29,144 nt of DNA, from the NCBI GenBank assembly GCA_910588045.1, contig CAJUPS010000013.1:1-29144 (forward strand), read 5' to 3'. This DNA comes from an uncultured Oscillospiraceae bacterium (GTDB taxonomy: Bacteria; Bacillota; Clostridia; Oscillospirales; Oscillospiraceae). The notes beneath the pieces are model-generated. The model worked only from the letters and a program-made list of their open reading frames with translations. It was not told the origin of the DNA and did no database searches. This document shows, piece after piece, positions 1-7,389 of this stretch. Each line of letters opens with the position of its first letter. Within the stretch, counting starts at the first letter, position 1. Made by a program: the position numbers and the translations under genes.

Positions 1-78
1 GTTTTCCTCCGGGGATACCCGGAAGGCCACGGTCTTGTTCCTCCAGCGGTTGTGAGTGTCCAAATTCTTAGCTGACAT
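1..78 (-). CDS. Mobilization-type (MobC/relaxosome-like) protein, N-terminal fragment
   Basis: The ATG is at 78-76 and the frame stays open to the window edge, so only the first 26 residues are visible. They begin MSAKNLDTHNRW and end VAFRVSPEEN. This resembles the start of small relaxosome accessory proteins (MobC/CopG-like) of clostridial mobilizable elements, where a basic N-terminus precedes a 'RVSPEE' strand. Its start codon shares one base with the integrase stop codon (TAATG), which implies translational coupling and one transcript with the integrase. The identification comes from family memory on a short fragment and is moderate at best. Confidence 0.5.
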   Translation of the reverse strand, partial: MSAKNLDTHNRWRNKTVAFRVSPEEN

Positions 79-1154
79 TACGCTCCCATCCTTTCAAAGT
101 CCAATTTGTCTGCCATTTCCGTCTGCTTGGACGGAAACAGGTGGGCATAGCGATAGGTGATCTCGATACTCTCATGCCCCACACGGTCAGCAATCGCCAC
201 AGCGGAGAAGCCCATGTCAATCAGAAGTGAGATGTGCGAATGCCGGAGGTCGTGGATTCTGATACGCTTGACCCCTGCCGACTTCGCCCCTCTGTCCATC
301 TCATGGTGGAGATAGCTTTTCGTGATGGTGAAAATGCGCTCCTTCTTCTTGATACCGTAGAGCATCCCCAGGTAATCCTTCATCTCGTCACAGAGGAAGT
401 TGGGCATTTTAATGGTGCGGTTGCTTTTCTTCGTCTTTGGCGTGGTAATGACGTCCTTGCCGTGGAGCCGCTGATAGGACTTGCTGATTTTCACCGTCCC
501 GGCCTCAAAGTCAAAGTCTGCCGGGGTCAGGGCCAGCAGTTCCCCCTCCCGAATACCACACCAGTAGAGCATTTCAAAGGCGTAGTAGGAAACGGGCTTG
601 TCCATCATGGCATCTGCAAACTTCTGGTACTCCGCTTTCGTCCAGAACAGCATTTCCTTCCGTTCCTCTGACCCCATGTTCCCAGCCTTGGCGGCGGGAT
701 TGGAGCGCAGCTCATAGAAGCGGACAGCGTGATTGAAGATGGCGCTAAGCTGGTTGTGCAGGGTTTTGAGGTAGGTAGCCGAGTAGGGCTTGCGCTTCTC
801 GTCCCGGTAGGCCAGCAACTCGTTCTGCCATGCGATCACGTCCTTGGTGGTGATCTCGCTAATCTTCCGCTTGCCAAAGTAGGGCAGAATTTTCTTCTGG
901 ATGATGTTCTCCTTGGTCAGCCAGGTGTTCTCCTTGAGCCGGGGTTTCATATCCTTGGTGTAAAGCTCGGTAAAGGCTTCAAAGGTCATATCCAGGTCGC
1001 CGGAGGTCTGCATCTGGAAACTGCGCTCCCACTCCTGGGCCTCCCGTTTGGTGGCAAAGCCACGCTTGCACTTCTGTTTGCGCTCCCCCGTCCAGTCCTG
1101 ATACCGCACCATGACGTACCATGTTCCTCTTGCTTCGTCCTTAAAGACTGGCAT
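78..1154 (-). CDS. Tyrosine site-specific integrase of an integrative element
   Basis: This 358-aa tyrosine recombinase would catalyse integration and excision of the element at the left edge. The N-terminal part (about 1-50) looks like an AP2-like arm-binding domain, followed by a core-binding SAM-like domain (about 55-150) and a C-terminal catalytic domain. Catalytic landmarks are visible: Arg in GIREGELLAL, Lys in the TTPKTKKSNR strand, HDLRHSH, the VGHES histidine, and a nucleophile Tyr in the ITYRYAHL segment. The length is normal for Tn916/phage-type integrases. The ATG follows directly after the stop of the small HTH gene, and the gene overlaps the mob-like gene by one base, so the three form an operon driven by the consensus promoter at 1394-1422. 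The likely target is the 3' end of guaA, inferred from position. Confidence 0.93.
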   Translation of the reverse strand: MPVFKDEARGTWYVMVRYQDWTGERKQKCKRGFATKREAQEWERSFQMQTSGDLDMTFEAFTELYTKDMKPRLKENTWLTKENIIQKKILPYFGKRKISEITTKDVIAWQNELLAYRDEKRKPYSATYLKTLHNQLSAIFNHAVRFYELRSNPAAKAGNMGSEERKEMLFWTKAEYQKFADAMMDKPVSYYAFEMLYWCGIREGELLALTPADFDFEAGTVKISKSYQRLHGKDVITTPKTKKSNRTIKMPNFLCDEMKDYLGMLYGIKKKERIFTITKSYLHHEMDRGAKSAGVKRIRIHDLRHSHISLLIDMGFSAVAIADRVGHESIEITYRYAHLFPSKQTEMADKLDFERMGA

Positions 1155-1343
1155 TTAGTTCCCTTCCTTTCTGGCCCCGTAGAGCCGTTCGTTGAAATAC
1201 TGGCGGTTGACCCGCCCTGCGATGGTGATGAAGCCCTTGTCCTTCAATTCTTCGTTGAGCTGCCGGATGAGTTTATAGGCGTAGGGCTTCGATACACCCA
1301 GCTCGTCCGCAACTTCTTCCGCCCGGATGAATCTGTTCTCCAT
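1155..1343 (-). CDS. Small helix-turn-helix protein, probable excisionase / directionality factor
   Basis: A 62-aa protein with an HTH motif around residues 8-30 (EEVADELGVSKPYAYKLIRQ), followed by a short wing-like segment. It resembles small HTH proteins next to integrases in clostridial elements, which act as excisionases or regulators. Its ATG (1343-1341) is preceded by AGGAGG at 1356-1351 with a 7-nt gap. Its stop codon touches the integrase start, so the two are co-expressed. It could instead be a plain transcription factor; nothing in the sequence separates these roles. Confidence 0.72.
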   Translation of the reverse strand: MENRFIRAEEVADELGVSKPYAYKLIRQLNEELKDKGFITIAGRVNRQYFNERLYGARKEGN

Positions 1344-1393
1344 ATGGATTCCTCCTTTCTTTTGATTTAACGCTATTTGCTTAACGTAGTCCT

Positions 1394-1422
1394 ATTATAC
1401 TAACTCTATTCCGTTATGTCAA
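1394..1422 (-). promoter_or_regulatory. Consensus sigma-A promoter for the HTH-integrase operon
   Basis: On the minus strand TTGACA (1422-1417) and TATAAT (1399-1394) are separated by exactly 17 bp. This is a perfect consensus, unusual for a gene that is normally kept silent, so a repressor is expected. The divergent XRE protein is the natural candidate. Confidence 0.88.
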
Positions 1423-1466
1423 GACCTTCCAACGAGAAAATATAAACAAATTTATTTATTTTTCTC

Positions 1467-1495
1467 TTGACTGGTCTAAACATATCTGTTATACT
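1467..1495 (+). promoter_or_regulatory. Promoter of the XRE regulator
   Basis: TTGACT (1467-1472), a 17-bp spacer and TATACT (1490-1495) lie 38 bp before the ATG at 1533. The TTG of the -35 box is in frame with the regulator and could be mistaken for a start codon. Together with the opposing promoter at 1394-1422 it forms a compact divergent control region. Confidence 0.8.
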
Positions 1496-1532
1496 TCAAG
1501 TGTCCCCATTACATAGATTGGAGTTGGCAGTT

Positions 1533-2066
1533 ATGGCGATTGGTGAACGTATTCGTTTCTTCCGCAACATGAAGGGCATCACACAGAAGTATCTTGGCAT
1601 GGTGGTGGGTTTCCCGGAACGCTCCGCCGATGTGCGTATGGCACAGTATGAAACCGGGAGCCGCACCCCCAAGGCCGACCTGACAAAGACCCTGGCTGAC
1701 TTCTTTGATATTTCCCCTGATGCCCTGACCGTCCCTGACATAGATACCGACATCGGCCTGATGCACACCCTCTTTGCTTTGGAGGATATTCGGGGGCTGA
1801 CTATTGGGGAGATTGACGGCGAGGTTTGTCTGCGTCTGGACAAATCCAAAGGCAAGACCTATGCCAATATGCTTGATATGCTGTCCGCCTGGGCGGAGCA
1901 GGCCAAGAAGCTGGAGGCCGGGGAGATCACCAGGGAGGACTATGACCGCTGGCGGTACAACTACCCCAAGTACGACACCACCCTGCGGTGGGCAAAAGTT
2001 CCCTCACAGGAATTGAGTGATTTCCTGGTGGATGCACTCAAAGATAGCCCCGATACTGATGAATAG
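1533..2066 (+). CDS. XRE-family helix-turn-helix repressor of the integrative element
   Basis: A 177-aa protein with an N-terminal XRE HTH (about residues 1-60: MAIGERIRFFRNMKGITQK, then the helix around DVRMAQYETGSRTPKADL) and an all-alpha C-terminal domain (YANMLDMLSAWAEQAKKLEAG) of the kind found on regulators of clostridial mobile elements. I chose ATG 1533 because GGAG lies at 1520-1523 with a 9-nt gap and because the upstream in-frame TTG belongs to the promoter. It is divergent from the integrase operon and is followed by a strong terminator. Its likely role is to repress the integrase operon and possibly itself; this is inferred from layout. Confidence 0.88.
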   Translation: MAIGERIRFFRNMKGITQKYLGMVVGFPERSADVRMAQYETGSRTPKADLTKTLADFFDISPDALTVPDIDTDIGLMHTLFALEDIRGLTIGEIDGEVCLRLDKSKGKTYANMLDMLSAWAEQAKKLEAGEITREDYDRWRYNYPKYDTTLRWAKVPSQELSDFLVDALKDSPDTDE

Positions 2067-2071
2067 ACAGC

Positions 2072-2110
2072 AAAAGCCCTTACCGACGTTGCCATCGGTA
2101 AGGGCTTTCT
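2072..2110 (+). terminator. Rho-independent terminator of the XRE gene
   Basis: A perfect 14-bp stem (AAAGCCCTTACCGA at 2073-2086 with its complement at 2095-2108), an 8-nt loop, then TTTCT. It starts six bases after the XRE stop codon. The A-run before the stem could also let it terminate transcription leaving guaA. Confidence 0.88.
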
Positions 2111-2198
2111 AATATGGTTGTCCTCACTTATAAGCCGCAAAAGAACATTCTTTACCCGCAATCCACTGGGGATACAGAATGATACGGCCTATGGGGAG

Positions 2199-2219
2199 CG
2201 TTATCAAATCGTTATCAAA
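2199..2219. repeat. Tandem 10-bp direct repeat, candidate integrase arm sites
   Basis: CGTTATCAAA occurs at 2199-2208 and again at 2210-2219, one base apart. A second pair, CCGCAAAA, sits at 2135-2142 and 2234-2241. Short direct repeats just inside an element end are typical of integrase arm-type sites. The role is inferred from position. Confidence 0.45.
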
Positions 2220-2269
2220 AGAGAGATATAAAACCGCAAAATCGTTGTGCCGCAACGGGTTCGGAGTTT

Positions 2270-2300
2270 CAAAAACTCACTCCCACTCAATCGTCGCCGG
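2270..2300. other. Probable attachment-site junction at the 3' end of guaA
   Basis: The guaA stop codon (2279-2277) lies where element-type sequence changes to housekeeping sequence. Mobile elements are known to integrate at the 3' end of guaA and restore its last codons. The core repeat cannot be proven here because the other element end lies outside the window. Confidence 0.5.
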
Positions 2301-3818
2301 GGGCTTGCTGGTGATGTCATAGCAGATCCGATTAACCCCCACCACCTCATTCACGATCCTGACACTAATCCTATCGAGCACCTCAAACGGAATCCTAGCC
2401 CAATCAGCCGTCATAAAGTCGCTGGTCGTCACAGCCCGCAGGGCCAGCGTATAGTCATAGGTTCTCCCATCCCCCATGACCCCCACGCTCCTGGTGTTGG
2501 TAAGCACAGCAAAATACTGACTGATGCTCCCCGCCAGCCCTGCTGCGGCAATCTCTTCCCGATAGATGGCGTCCGCATCCCGTAATGTATCCAGCTTCTC
2601 CTTCGTCAGATCCCCGATCACCCGGATGGCCAGCCCCGGTCCCGGGAAAGGCTGGCGGCTCACCAGATACTCCGGCAGTCCCAGCTCCCGCCCCAGCTGC
2701 CGCACTTCATCCTTGAACAGCAGCCGCAGAGGCTCGATAATCTCCTTAAAATCCACATAATCCGGCAATCCGCCCACATTGTGGTGGCTCTTAATGACCG
2801 CCGCATCCCCGGCCCCGGACTCGATGACATCGGGGTAAATCGTCCCCTGCGCCAAAAAGTCCACCGCGCCGATCCTCTTCGCCTCTTCCTCGAAGACGCG
2901 GATGAACTCCTCTCCGATAATCTTCCGCTTCCTCTCCGGCTCCGTGACCCCGGCCAGCTTCTCCAAGAACCGCTTCTCCGCGTCCACCCTGACAAAATTC
3001 ATCGCCCAGGGCTTGAAGGCTTCCTCCACCTCGTCGCCCTCGTTTTTCCGCATGAGCCCGTGGTCCACGAATACGCACGTCAACTGCTCCCCCACGGCCT
3101 CCGCCAGCAGAGCGGCGCACACGGAGGAATCCACCCCGCCCGACAGCGCCAGCAGCACTTTGCCGCCGCCCACCTTCTCCCGAATCGCGGCGATAGCGGT
3201 CCGCTTGTAGTCCTCCATGGTCCAGTCGCCCTTGGCTCCGCAGACCTCATAGAGGAAGTTCCGGATCATCCCCACACCGTTCTCCGTGTGGTTGACCTCC
3301 GGGTGGTACTGCACCCCGTAGAACCCCCGCTTCACGTCGGCAATGGCCACATTGGGGCACGCCCTGGAGTGGGCGGCGAGGATGAACCCCTCCGGCACCT
3401 TCTCCATGTAGTCCCCGTGGCTCATCCAGCTCACGCCCTTCTCCGGCAGTCCCTTGAACAGAGGGCACGCCGTATCATAGAAGGTCTCCGTCTTCCCGTA
3501 CTCCCGGGCGGAGTCATCCTGGGCGGCGGTGACCCTGCCCCCCAGGGTATGGGCCATCAGCTGGCACCCGTAGCAGATGCCCAGCACGGGCACGCCCAGC
3601 GCAAAGATCTCCGGGTCCACATGGGGCGACGTCTCCAGGTAGACGGAGTTGGGCCCCCCCGTAAAGATGAACCCGATGGGGTTCATCCCTTTCAGCTCCT
3701 CCAGCGGCGTGGTATAGGGCTTCACCTCGCAGTAAACGCCGCACTCGCGGACCCTGCGGGCGATCAGCTGGTTATACTGTCCGCCGAAATCCAGGACAAC
3801 GACCATTTGATGGGCCAA
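2277..3818 (-). CDS. guaA: GMP synthase (glutamine-hydrolysing)
   Basis: Converts XMP to GMP with ATP and glutamine, in the cytoplasm. The product is 513 aa and matches the family length. The class I amidotransferase domain has FGGQYNQLIARR, nucleophile Cys82 in GICYG, and His172/Glu174 in VQYHPEV. The ATP-pyrophosphatase domain has the P-loop SGGVDSS at 226-232. The C-terminal dimerization domain ends DITSKPPATIEWE. I prefer the TTG at 3818-3816 because AGGAGG (3831-3826) is 7 nt away; the nearby ATG at 3806 would be 19 nt away, and homologues carry a few residues before VLDFGGQ. It lies 23 nt after xpt, so both form a guanine-nucleotide operon. The element at 1-2276 abuts its last codons and appears to leave it intact. 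Confidence 0.97.
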   Translation of the reverse strand: MAHQMVVVLDFGGQYNQLIARRVRECGVYCEVKPYTTPLEELKGMNPIGFIFTGGPNSVYLETSPHVDPEIFALGVPVLGICYGCQLMAHTLGGRVTAAQDDSAREYGKTETFYDTACPLFKGLPEKGVSWMSHGDYMEKVPEGFILAAHSRACPNVAIADVKRGFYGVQYHPEVNHTENGVGMIRNFLYEVCGAKGDWTMEDYKRTAIAAIREKVGGGKVLLALSGGVDSSVCAALLAEAVGEQLTCVFVDHGLMRKNEGDEVEEAFKPWAMNFVRVDAEKRFLEKLAGVTEPERKRKIIGEEFIRVFEEEAKRIGAVDFLAQGTIYPDVIESGAGDAAVIKSHHNVGGLPDYVDFKEIIEPLRLLFKDEVRQLGRELGLPEYLVSRQPFPGPGLAIRVIGDLTKEKLDTLRDADAIYREEIAAAGLAGSISQYFAVLTNTRSVGVMGDGRTYDYTLALRAVTTSDFMTADWARIPFEVLDRISVRIVNEVVGVNRICYDITSKPPATIEWE

Positions 3819-3841
3819 GCAAATCCCTCCTCCCTCGAAAA

Positions 3842-4414
3842 TCAATCTCTGAACACGATTCCGTGCTCGTCGGCGGACTCGATCACCGCCAGGGCGTGGT
3901 AGTTGAGCCCCATCTCCCTGAGCCGGTCGCCGCCGCCCTGGAAGCCCTTCTCGATGGCGATTCCGATGCCCTCCAGCCGGGCCCCCGCCTGCTCCACCAG
4001 GTCGCACAGTCCGCGGACAGCCTCGCCGTTTGCCATGAAGTCGTCGATAATCAGCACCTTGTCCGCTGCGGTCAGCCACTCCTTGCTGAGAATCTGGGTG
4101 ACCTTCTTCTTGTAGGTGTACGAAAAGATCTCACTCTGATACAGGCCGCCCTCGATGTTGTCGCTCTTGGCCTTCTTGGCGAAGACCATGGGTACGCCGT
4201 ACCGCTGGGCGCAGATCGTCGCCAGCGCAATGCCGCTGGCCTCGGCGGTGAGGACCATGGTGATGCCCTTGGTGTCAAAAAATTTCTCGAACTCCAGGGC
4301 GATGTCCTCCATCAGCTTCACGTCCACCCGGTGGTTGAGAAAGCCGTCCACCTTGATGATGTTGCCGGGCAGCACCTTGCCCTCCCTGCGAATGCGTTCC
4401 TTCAGCTGGTCCAT
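3842..4414 (-). CDS. xpt: Xanthine phosphoribosyltransferase
   Basis: Salvages xanthine with PRPP to XMP, the substrate of the GMP synthase encoded next in the operon. The 190-aa product has the PRPP-binding motif VLIIDDFMANGEA near residues 120-132, and the basic TYKKKV segment and AKKAKSDNIEGG loop of the Xpt family. The start is ATG 4414-4412, with AAAGGA at 4430-4425 ten nt upstream; longer in-frame starts lack this. I found no purine riboswitch in the leader, although Gram-positive xpt genes often have one. Confidence 0.95.
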   Translation of the reverse strand: MDQLKERIRREGKVLPGNIIKVDGFLNHRVDVKLMEDIALEFEKFFDTKGITMVLTAEASGIALATICAQRYGVPMVFAKKAKSDNIEGGLYQSEIFSYTYKKKVTQILSKEWLTAADKVLIIDDFMANGEAVRGLCDLVEQAGARLEGIGIAIEKGFQGGGDRLREMGLNYHALAVIESADEHGIVFRD

Positions 4415-4475
4415 CTTCGTACCGTCCTTTCCCGAAATAGTTTTTATGCGCGGCCTCCCGCGCTTCCCTGCCTCC

Positions 4476-4504
4476 ATTATGACAAGAAATCCGTCCCTTG
4501 GCAA
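4476..4504 (-). promoter_or_regulatory. Promoter of xpt-guaA
   Basis: Minus-strand TTGCCA (4504-4499), a 17-bp spacer and CATAAT (4481-4476), about 60 bp before the xpt start. A short dyad GACAA-AC-TTGTC at 4515-4526 lies just upstream and could be an operator; that is a guess. Confidence 0.6.
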
Positions 4505-4557
4505 GTGGAGAAATGGACAAACTTGTCTTTTTTTCTCCTTCCCGCCTCTGTGCGCAA

Positions 4558-4593
4558 AGCCGTCTCCGGGTCCTCACGGGCCCGGAGACGGCT
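4558..4593 (-). terminator. Terminator after pgsA
   Basis: A perfect 13-bp stem (AGCCGTCTCCGGG at 4558-4570 with its complement at 4581-4593) and a 10-nt loop, ending five bases beyond the pgsA stop. The T-run on the minus strand is short (TTT), so termination may be partial. Confidence 0.72.
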
Positions 4594-4598
4594 CTTAC

Positions 4599-5120
4599 CT
4601 ACATATCGCTGAGGCAATCCCTGTTTTTCCAGAAATACTCCACGCCGGAATAGATGGTGGTGACCACGATCACCGCCACGCACAGCGTGTTCAGCGCCCT
4701 GGGAATGGGCAGGAACATCAGCACGATGCACACCATGGTAGAGGCGGTCTTGACCTTCCCGGACCACCCTGCGGCGATAACCCGCCCCTTGTCGCTGGCA
4801 ACCATTCTCAGCCCGCTGACGCCGAACTCCCGCACGATGACAATCAGCAGCGCCCAACCGGGCATCTGCCCGATTTCCACGAACCACAGCATCGCCGCCG
4901 TCACCAGCATCTTGTCCGCCAGCGGGTCCGCGAACTTTCCGAAATCGGTCACCAGTCCCCGCTTCCTGGCGATCTGTCCGTCCAGCATGTCGGTCAGGCT
5001 GGCAATGATGAAGATCGCCAGCGCAATATAGGCCGCAAAGGGCACGTCCAGATATAGCACCAGCAAAAACGGCAGAATCAGCACAATCCGCAGCAGCGTC
5101 AATTTATTCGGCAGATTCAT
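4599..5120 (-). CDS. pgsA: CDP-diacylglycerol-glycerol-3-phosphate 3-phosphatidyltransferase
   Basis: Makes phosphatidylglycerol phosphate from CDP-diacylglycerol and glycerol 3-phosphate in the membrane. The 173-aa protein carries the full CDP-alcohol phosphatidyltransferase signature: D44, D47-G48, A51-R52, G61, D65 and D69 at the exact family spacing. Several hydrophobic helices follow (around 8-24, 28-42, 75-95, 130-150). The start is ATG 5120-5118, preceded by GAGG inside the end of the upstream gene, which it overlaps by 17 nt. It is the last gene of the rimO-hypothetical-pgsA group. Confidence 0.94.
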   Translation of the reverse strand: MNLPNKLTLLRIVLILPFLLVLYLDVPFAAYIALAIFIIASLTDMLDGQIARKRGLVTDFGKFADPLADKMLVTAAMLWFVEIGQMPGWALLIVIVREFGVSGLRMVASDKGRVIAAGWSGKVKTASTMVCIVLMFLPIPRALNTLCVAVIVVTTIYSGVEYFWKNRDCLSDM

Positions 5121-5679
5121 TTTTCCTCTTCCTCTCTTCCTCCAGGGCCATAGCCCAGCTCTCCGGGTACTTCTCCCGCATATAGCGGGCCCTGGGCGAC
5201 TCCTGTCCCAGCAAGTCCGCCTCCAGGATTTCCTCCATCTCCACCCGCCGGATCCACGCCCGGCTCTTCTCCGGCGCCTCGGGCCACCGGATGAGCCGGA
5301 TGGTTCCCCGCCGTTCCTCCTCCAGCAGCGCCTCGTACACGTCGGGGATGGCGGTCTCCTCCTCCACGGCCACCTCGGCCGCCGACACATACTCGTTGGG
5401 AATCGCCGTTCTCTCCATCCCCTCCCGCCAGGCGCAGCGGTACAGGGACGCCCTCTTTCCCCGGTACAATTCCTCCAGCGCCCCGGGGAAATACTCCTGG
5501 TAGTACAGCTCTCCGGCCTTGGTATATCCATAGGTGTACTCAAAGTGCCTGATGCCATACAGCAGCGCCATGGGCTTCAGCGCCGTGAGGCACACCTGCC
5601 TCGGCTTCCCGAAAAACTCTGTCACACTGGGCTTTAATACTGTCAGCCCTGCCACAGGGGACGCATGATACAATTCCAT
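5104..5679 (-). CDS. Conserved hypothetical protein, possible ADP-ribosyltransferase-like fold
   Basis: A 191-aa soluble protein between rimO and pgsA. The start begins MELYHASPVAGLTVLKP, followed by a short 'FFGKPRQVCLTALKP' strand pair. This opening faintly recalls ADP-ribosyltransferase folds of the DUF3990 or RNA 2'-phosphotransferase type (YHxS/T followed by a small turn and strand). The remainder is rich in Glu and Arg, with a charged C-terminal helix. Its ATG follows the rimO stop with one base between, and its 3' end overlaps pgsA, so all three genes are cotranscribed. The fold suggestion is weak; no function can be assigned. Confidence 0.85.
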   Translation of the reverse strand: MELYHASPVAGLTVLKPSVTEFFGKPRQVCLTALKPMALLYGIRHFEYTYGYTKAGELYYQEYFPGALEELYRGKRASLYRCAWREGMERTAIPNEYVSAAEVAVEEETAIPDVYEALLEEERRGTIRLIRWPEAPEKSRAWIRRVEMEEILEADLLGQESPRARYMREKYPESWAMALEEERKRKNESAE

Positions 5680-5680
5680 C

Positions 5681-7006
5681 CTACTTCTCCACCAGCTCGC
5701 CCGTCAGCTCCCCGTCCATGACCCCGGTGATCCTGACCCGGACGAAGCTTCCCGCCTCCGGCTCCCCGTCTGCGGTAAAGTAGATGCGCCCGTCGATGTC
5801 CGGGCTCTCCGCCCAGCTCCGGCCCACATAGGACATGGACTGCCCGTCGAAGCCCTCGCAGAGGACCTCGACGACCTCCCCCTGCATCTCCTCGTTCCGC
5901 TCGTCCATGATGCGGGACTGGATGTCCACCACCAGCTCGGCCCTTCGCTGCGCCTCCTCGGTGTCCACCCGCTCCATCTTTGCCGCCGGGGTCCCCTCCT
6001 CCGGGGAGTAGGGGAACACCCCCGCCCGGAGCATCCGCTGGTCCCACAAAAACTGACAGAGCTCCTCGAACTCCGCCTCGCCCTCGCCCGGCAGCCCGGT
6101 GATGATGCTCGTCCGCAGCACCAGACCGGGAATCCTCTCCCGCAGCTGCTCCAGCAGGGCCTCGATATACGCCTTGTCCCCCCGCCGGTTCATCTTCTTC
6201 AAAATCCCGTTGTTGCAGTGCTGGAGGGGGATGTCCAGGTACTTCAGGATTTTCGGCTCTCTGGCAATCACGCTGATCAGTTCCTCATCCATCTGGTCCG
6301 GGTACAGATAGTGCAGCCGGATCCAGTGGAAATCCAGCTTGCACAGCGCTGTCAGCAGGTCCGCCAGATGGTGTTTCCCATCCCAGTCGGTGCCGTACCG
6401 GGTAATATCCTGGGCTACGACGATCAGCTCCTTCACGCCTCTTGCCGCCAGATTCCCGGCCTCCTCCAGGACCTTCTCCATGGGCCTGCTCCGGTACTTC
6501 CCCCGCAGCTTAGGAATGATGCAGAAGGCGCACCAGTTGTCGCACCCCTCCGCGATTCTGAGGTAGGCGTACCAGGAGGGCGTGGTCAGGACCCGTCCGA
6601 ACTCGTCCACCGGCGCGTCGATGCTGTCGAAATACCGGGGGTGCTTCCCGTCCATCACATCCTCCACGGCGGTGAGGATGTCCTTATAGCTCCCGGTCCC
6701 GAGAATCCCGTCCACCTCCGGAAGCTCCGTGGGCACGTCCTCCCCGTAGCGCTGAGTCATGCACCCGGTCACCAGGATCTTTTTGATTTCTCCCTGGGCC
6801 TTCAGCTCCCCCATCTCCAGGATGTTCTGAATCGCCTCCTCGTTGGCGGAGGTCAGAAATCCACAGGTGTTCACGATGACCACGTCCGACCCCTCCGGGG
6901 CCGGACACAGGGTATGCCCTGCCTGGCGGCAGAGCGCCATCATCTGTTCGCAGTTGACTACGTTTTTCGCGCAGCCCAGGGAAATGAAGTGCAGTTTGTA
7001 TGGCAT
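5681..7006 (-). CDS. rimO: Ribosomal protein uS12 methylthiotransferase
   Basis: A radical-SAM methylthiotransferase that adds a methylthio group to the conserved aspartate of ribosomal protein uS12. The 441-aa protein has the N-terminal MTTase domain with Cys12 (SLGCAKN), Cys48 (VNTCGF) and Cys82 (TGCMTQ) for one 4Fe-4S cluster. The radical-SAM motif is C155-x3-C159-x2-C162 (EGCDNWCAFCIIP), and a C-terminal TRAM domain spans about 375-441. The SLGCAKNVVNCE opening favours RimO over the tRNA enzyme MiaB. AGGAG lies 8 nt before the ATG. Structured repeat copy 1 lies immediately upstream, so its promoter must lie in or beyond that repeat. Confidence 0.95.
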   Translation of the reverse strand: MPYKLHFISLGCAKNVVNCEQMMALCRQAGHTLCPAPEGSDVVIVNTCGFLTSANEEAIQNILEMGELKAQGEIKKILVTGCMTQRYGEDVPTELPEVDGILGTGSYKDILTAVEDVMDGKHPRYFDSIDAPVDEFGRVLTTPSWYAYLRIAEGCDNWCAFCIIPKLRGKYRSRPMEKVLEEAGNLAARGVKELIVVAQDITRYGTDWDGKHHLADLLTALCKLDFHWIRLHYLYPDQMDEELISVIAREPKILKYLDIPLQHCNNGILKKMNRRGDKAYIEALLEQLRERIPGLVLRTSIITGLPGEGEAEFEELCQFLWDQRMLRAGVFPYSPEEGTPAAKMERVDTEEAQRRAELVVDIQSRIMDERNEEMQGEVVEVLCEGFDGQSMSYVGRSWAESPDIDGRIYFTADGEPEAGSFVRVRITGVMDGELTGELVEK

Positions 7007-7024
7007 CGCTGTCTCCTTTTGCCG

Positions 7025-7375
7025 CCTAGGCGCTCGGCCACCGGCCGAGTGCCGGGACGGTCGTTTAGACGCCGAAGGCGGCTAAATGACGTCCCCGCGG
7101 GCAGCTCGTTTAGCTCCTTCTTGGTCGAAGGCCCGGGACCTACGCGGCCCCGGACTCCGCGGGTACTTTTTGTGTGAACAAAAAGTACCCAAAAAGTCAC
7201 TTAGGAAACGGGGTTTCCTAAGAACCTTCCTGATTACGGGGGTTATTGTTTTTTTGCGCCCGAGGCACAGATTTCCGGTCTAAACTGATTGCGGTCCGCT
7301 TATCAGTCTTTCGCGTCTATTTTAGCGTGGTGATCGGTAGCCCCTACCGTCTTGCTTTGGCTAACTCCCCGGGGT
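7025..7375 (-). repeat. Structured intergenic repeat, copy 1 (about 350 bp)
   Basis: Nearly full-length match to 11487-11836, and partial match to the inverse of 12456-12718. Landmarks: hairpin A at 7161-7190 (13-bp stem GGGTACTTTTTGT, GTGA loop); hairpin B at 7200-7222 (CTTAGGAAAC, GGG loop); an outer GC hairpin at 7031-7051; and a CGGTAGCCCCTACCG dyad near 7335-7349. The strand is given in the sense in which hairpin B is followed by a TTTTT run. The repeat fills the gap between the NUDIX gene and rimO. Small frames inside it look non-coding. Confidence 0.9.
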
Positions 7376-7389
7376 GCTTGGGGGGAGAT

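Noticed and set aside
1467..1532. Longer N-terminus of the XRE regulator from TTG 1467
   Set aside because: The TTG is the -35 box of its promoter; a ribosome site supports ATG 1533.
2781..3902. Long plus-strand frame antisense to guaA (373 codons)
   Set aside because: Shadow of a high-GC coding gene; no ribosome site and no domain. The same applies to long antisense frames over der, gpsA and rimO.
4415..4557. Possible purine riboswitch before xpt
   Set aside because: The conserved three-way-junction core was not seen in the leader.
6958..7200. Minus-strand frame in repeat copy 1, similar to one at 11378-11662 in copy 2
   Set aside because: Both proteins mirror the DNA similarity of the repeats, overlap real genes (rimO, der) and cross stable hairpins; the changes preserve base pairing rather than codons.
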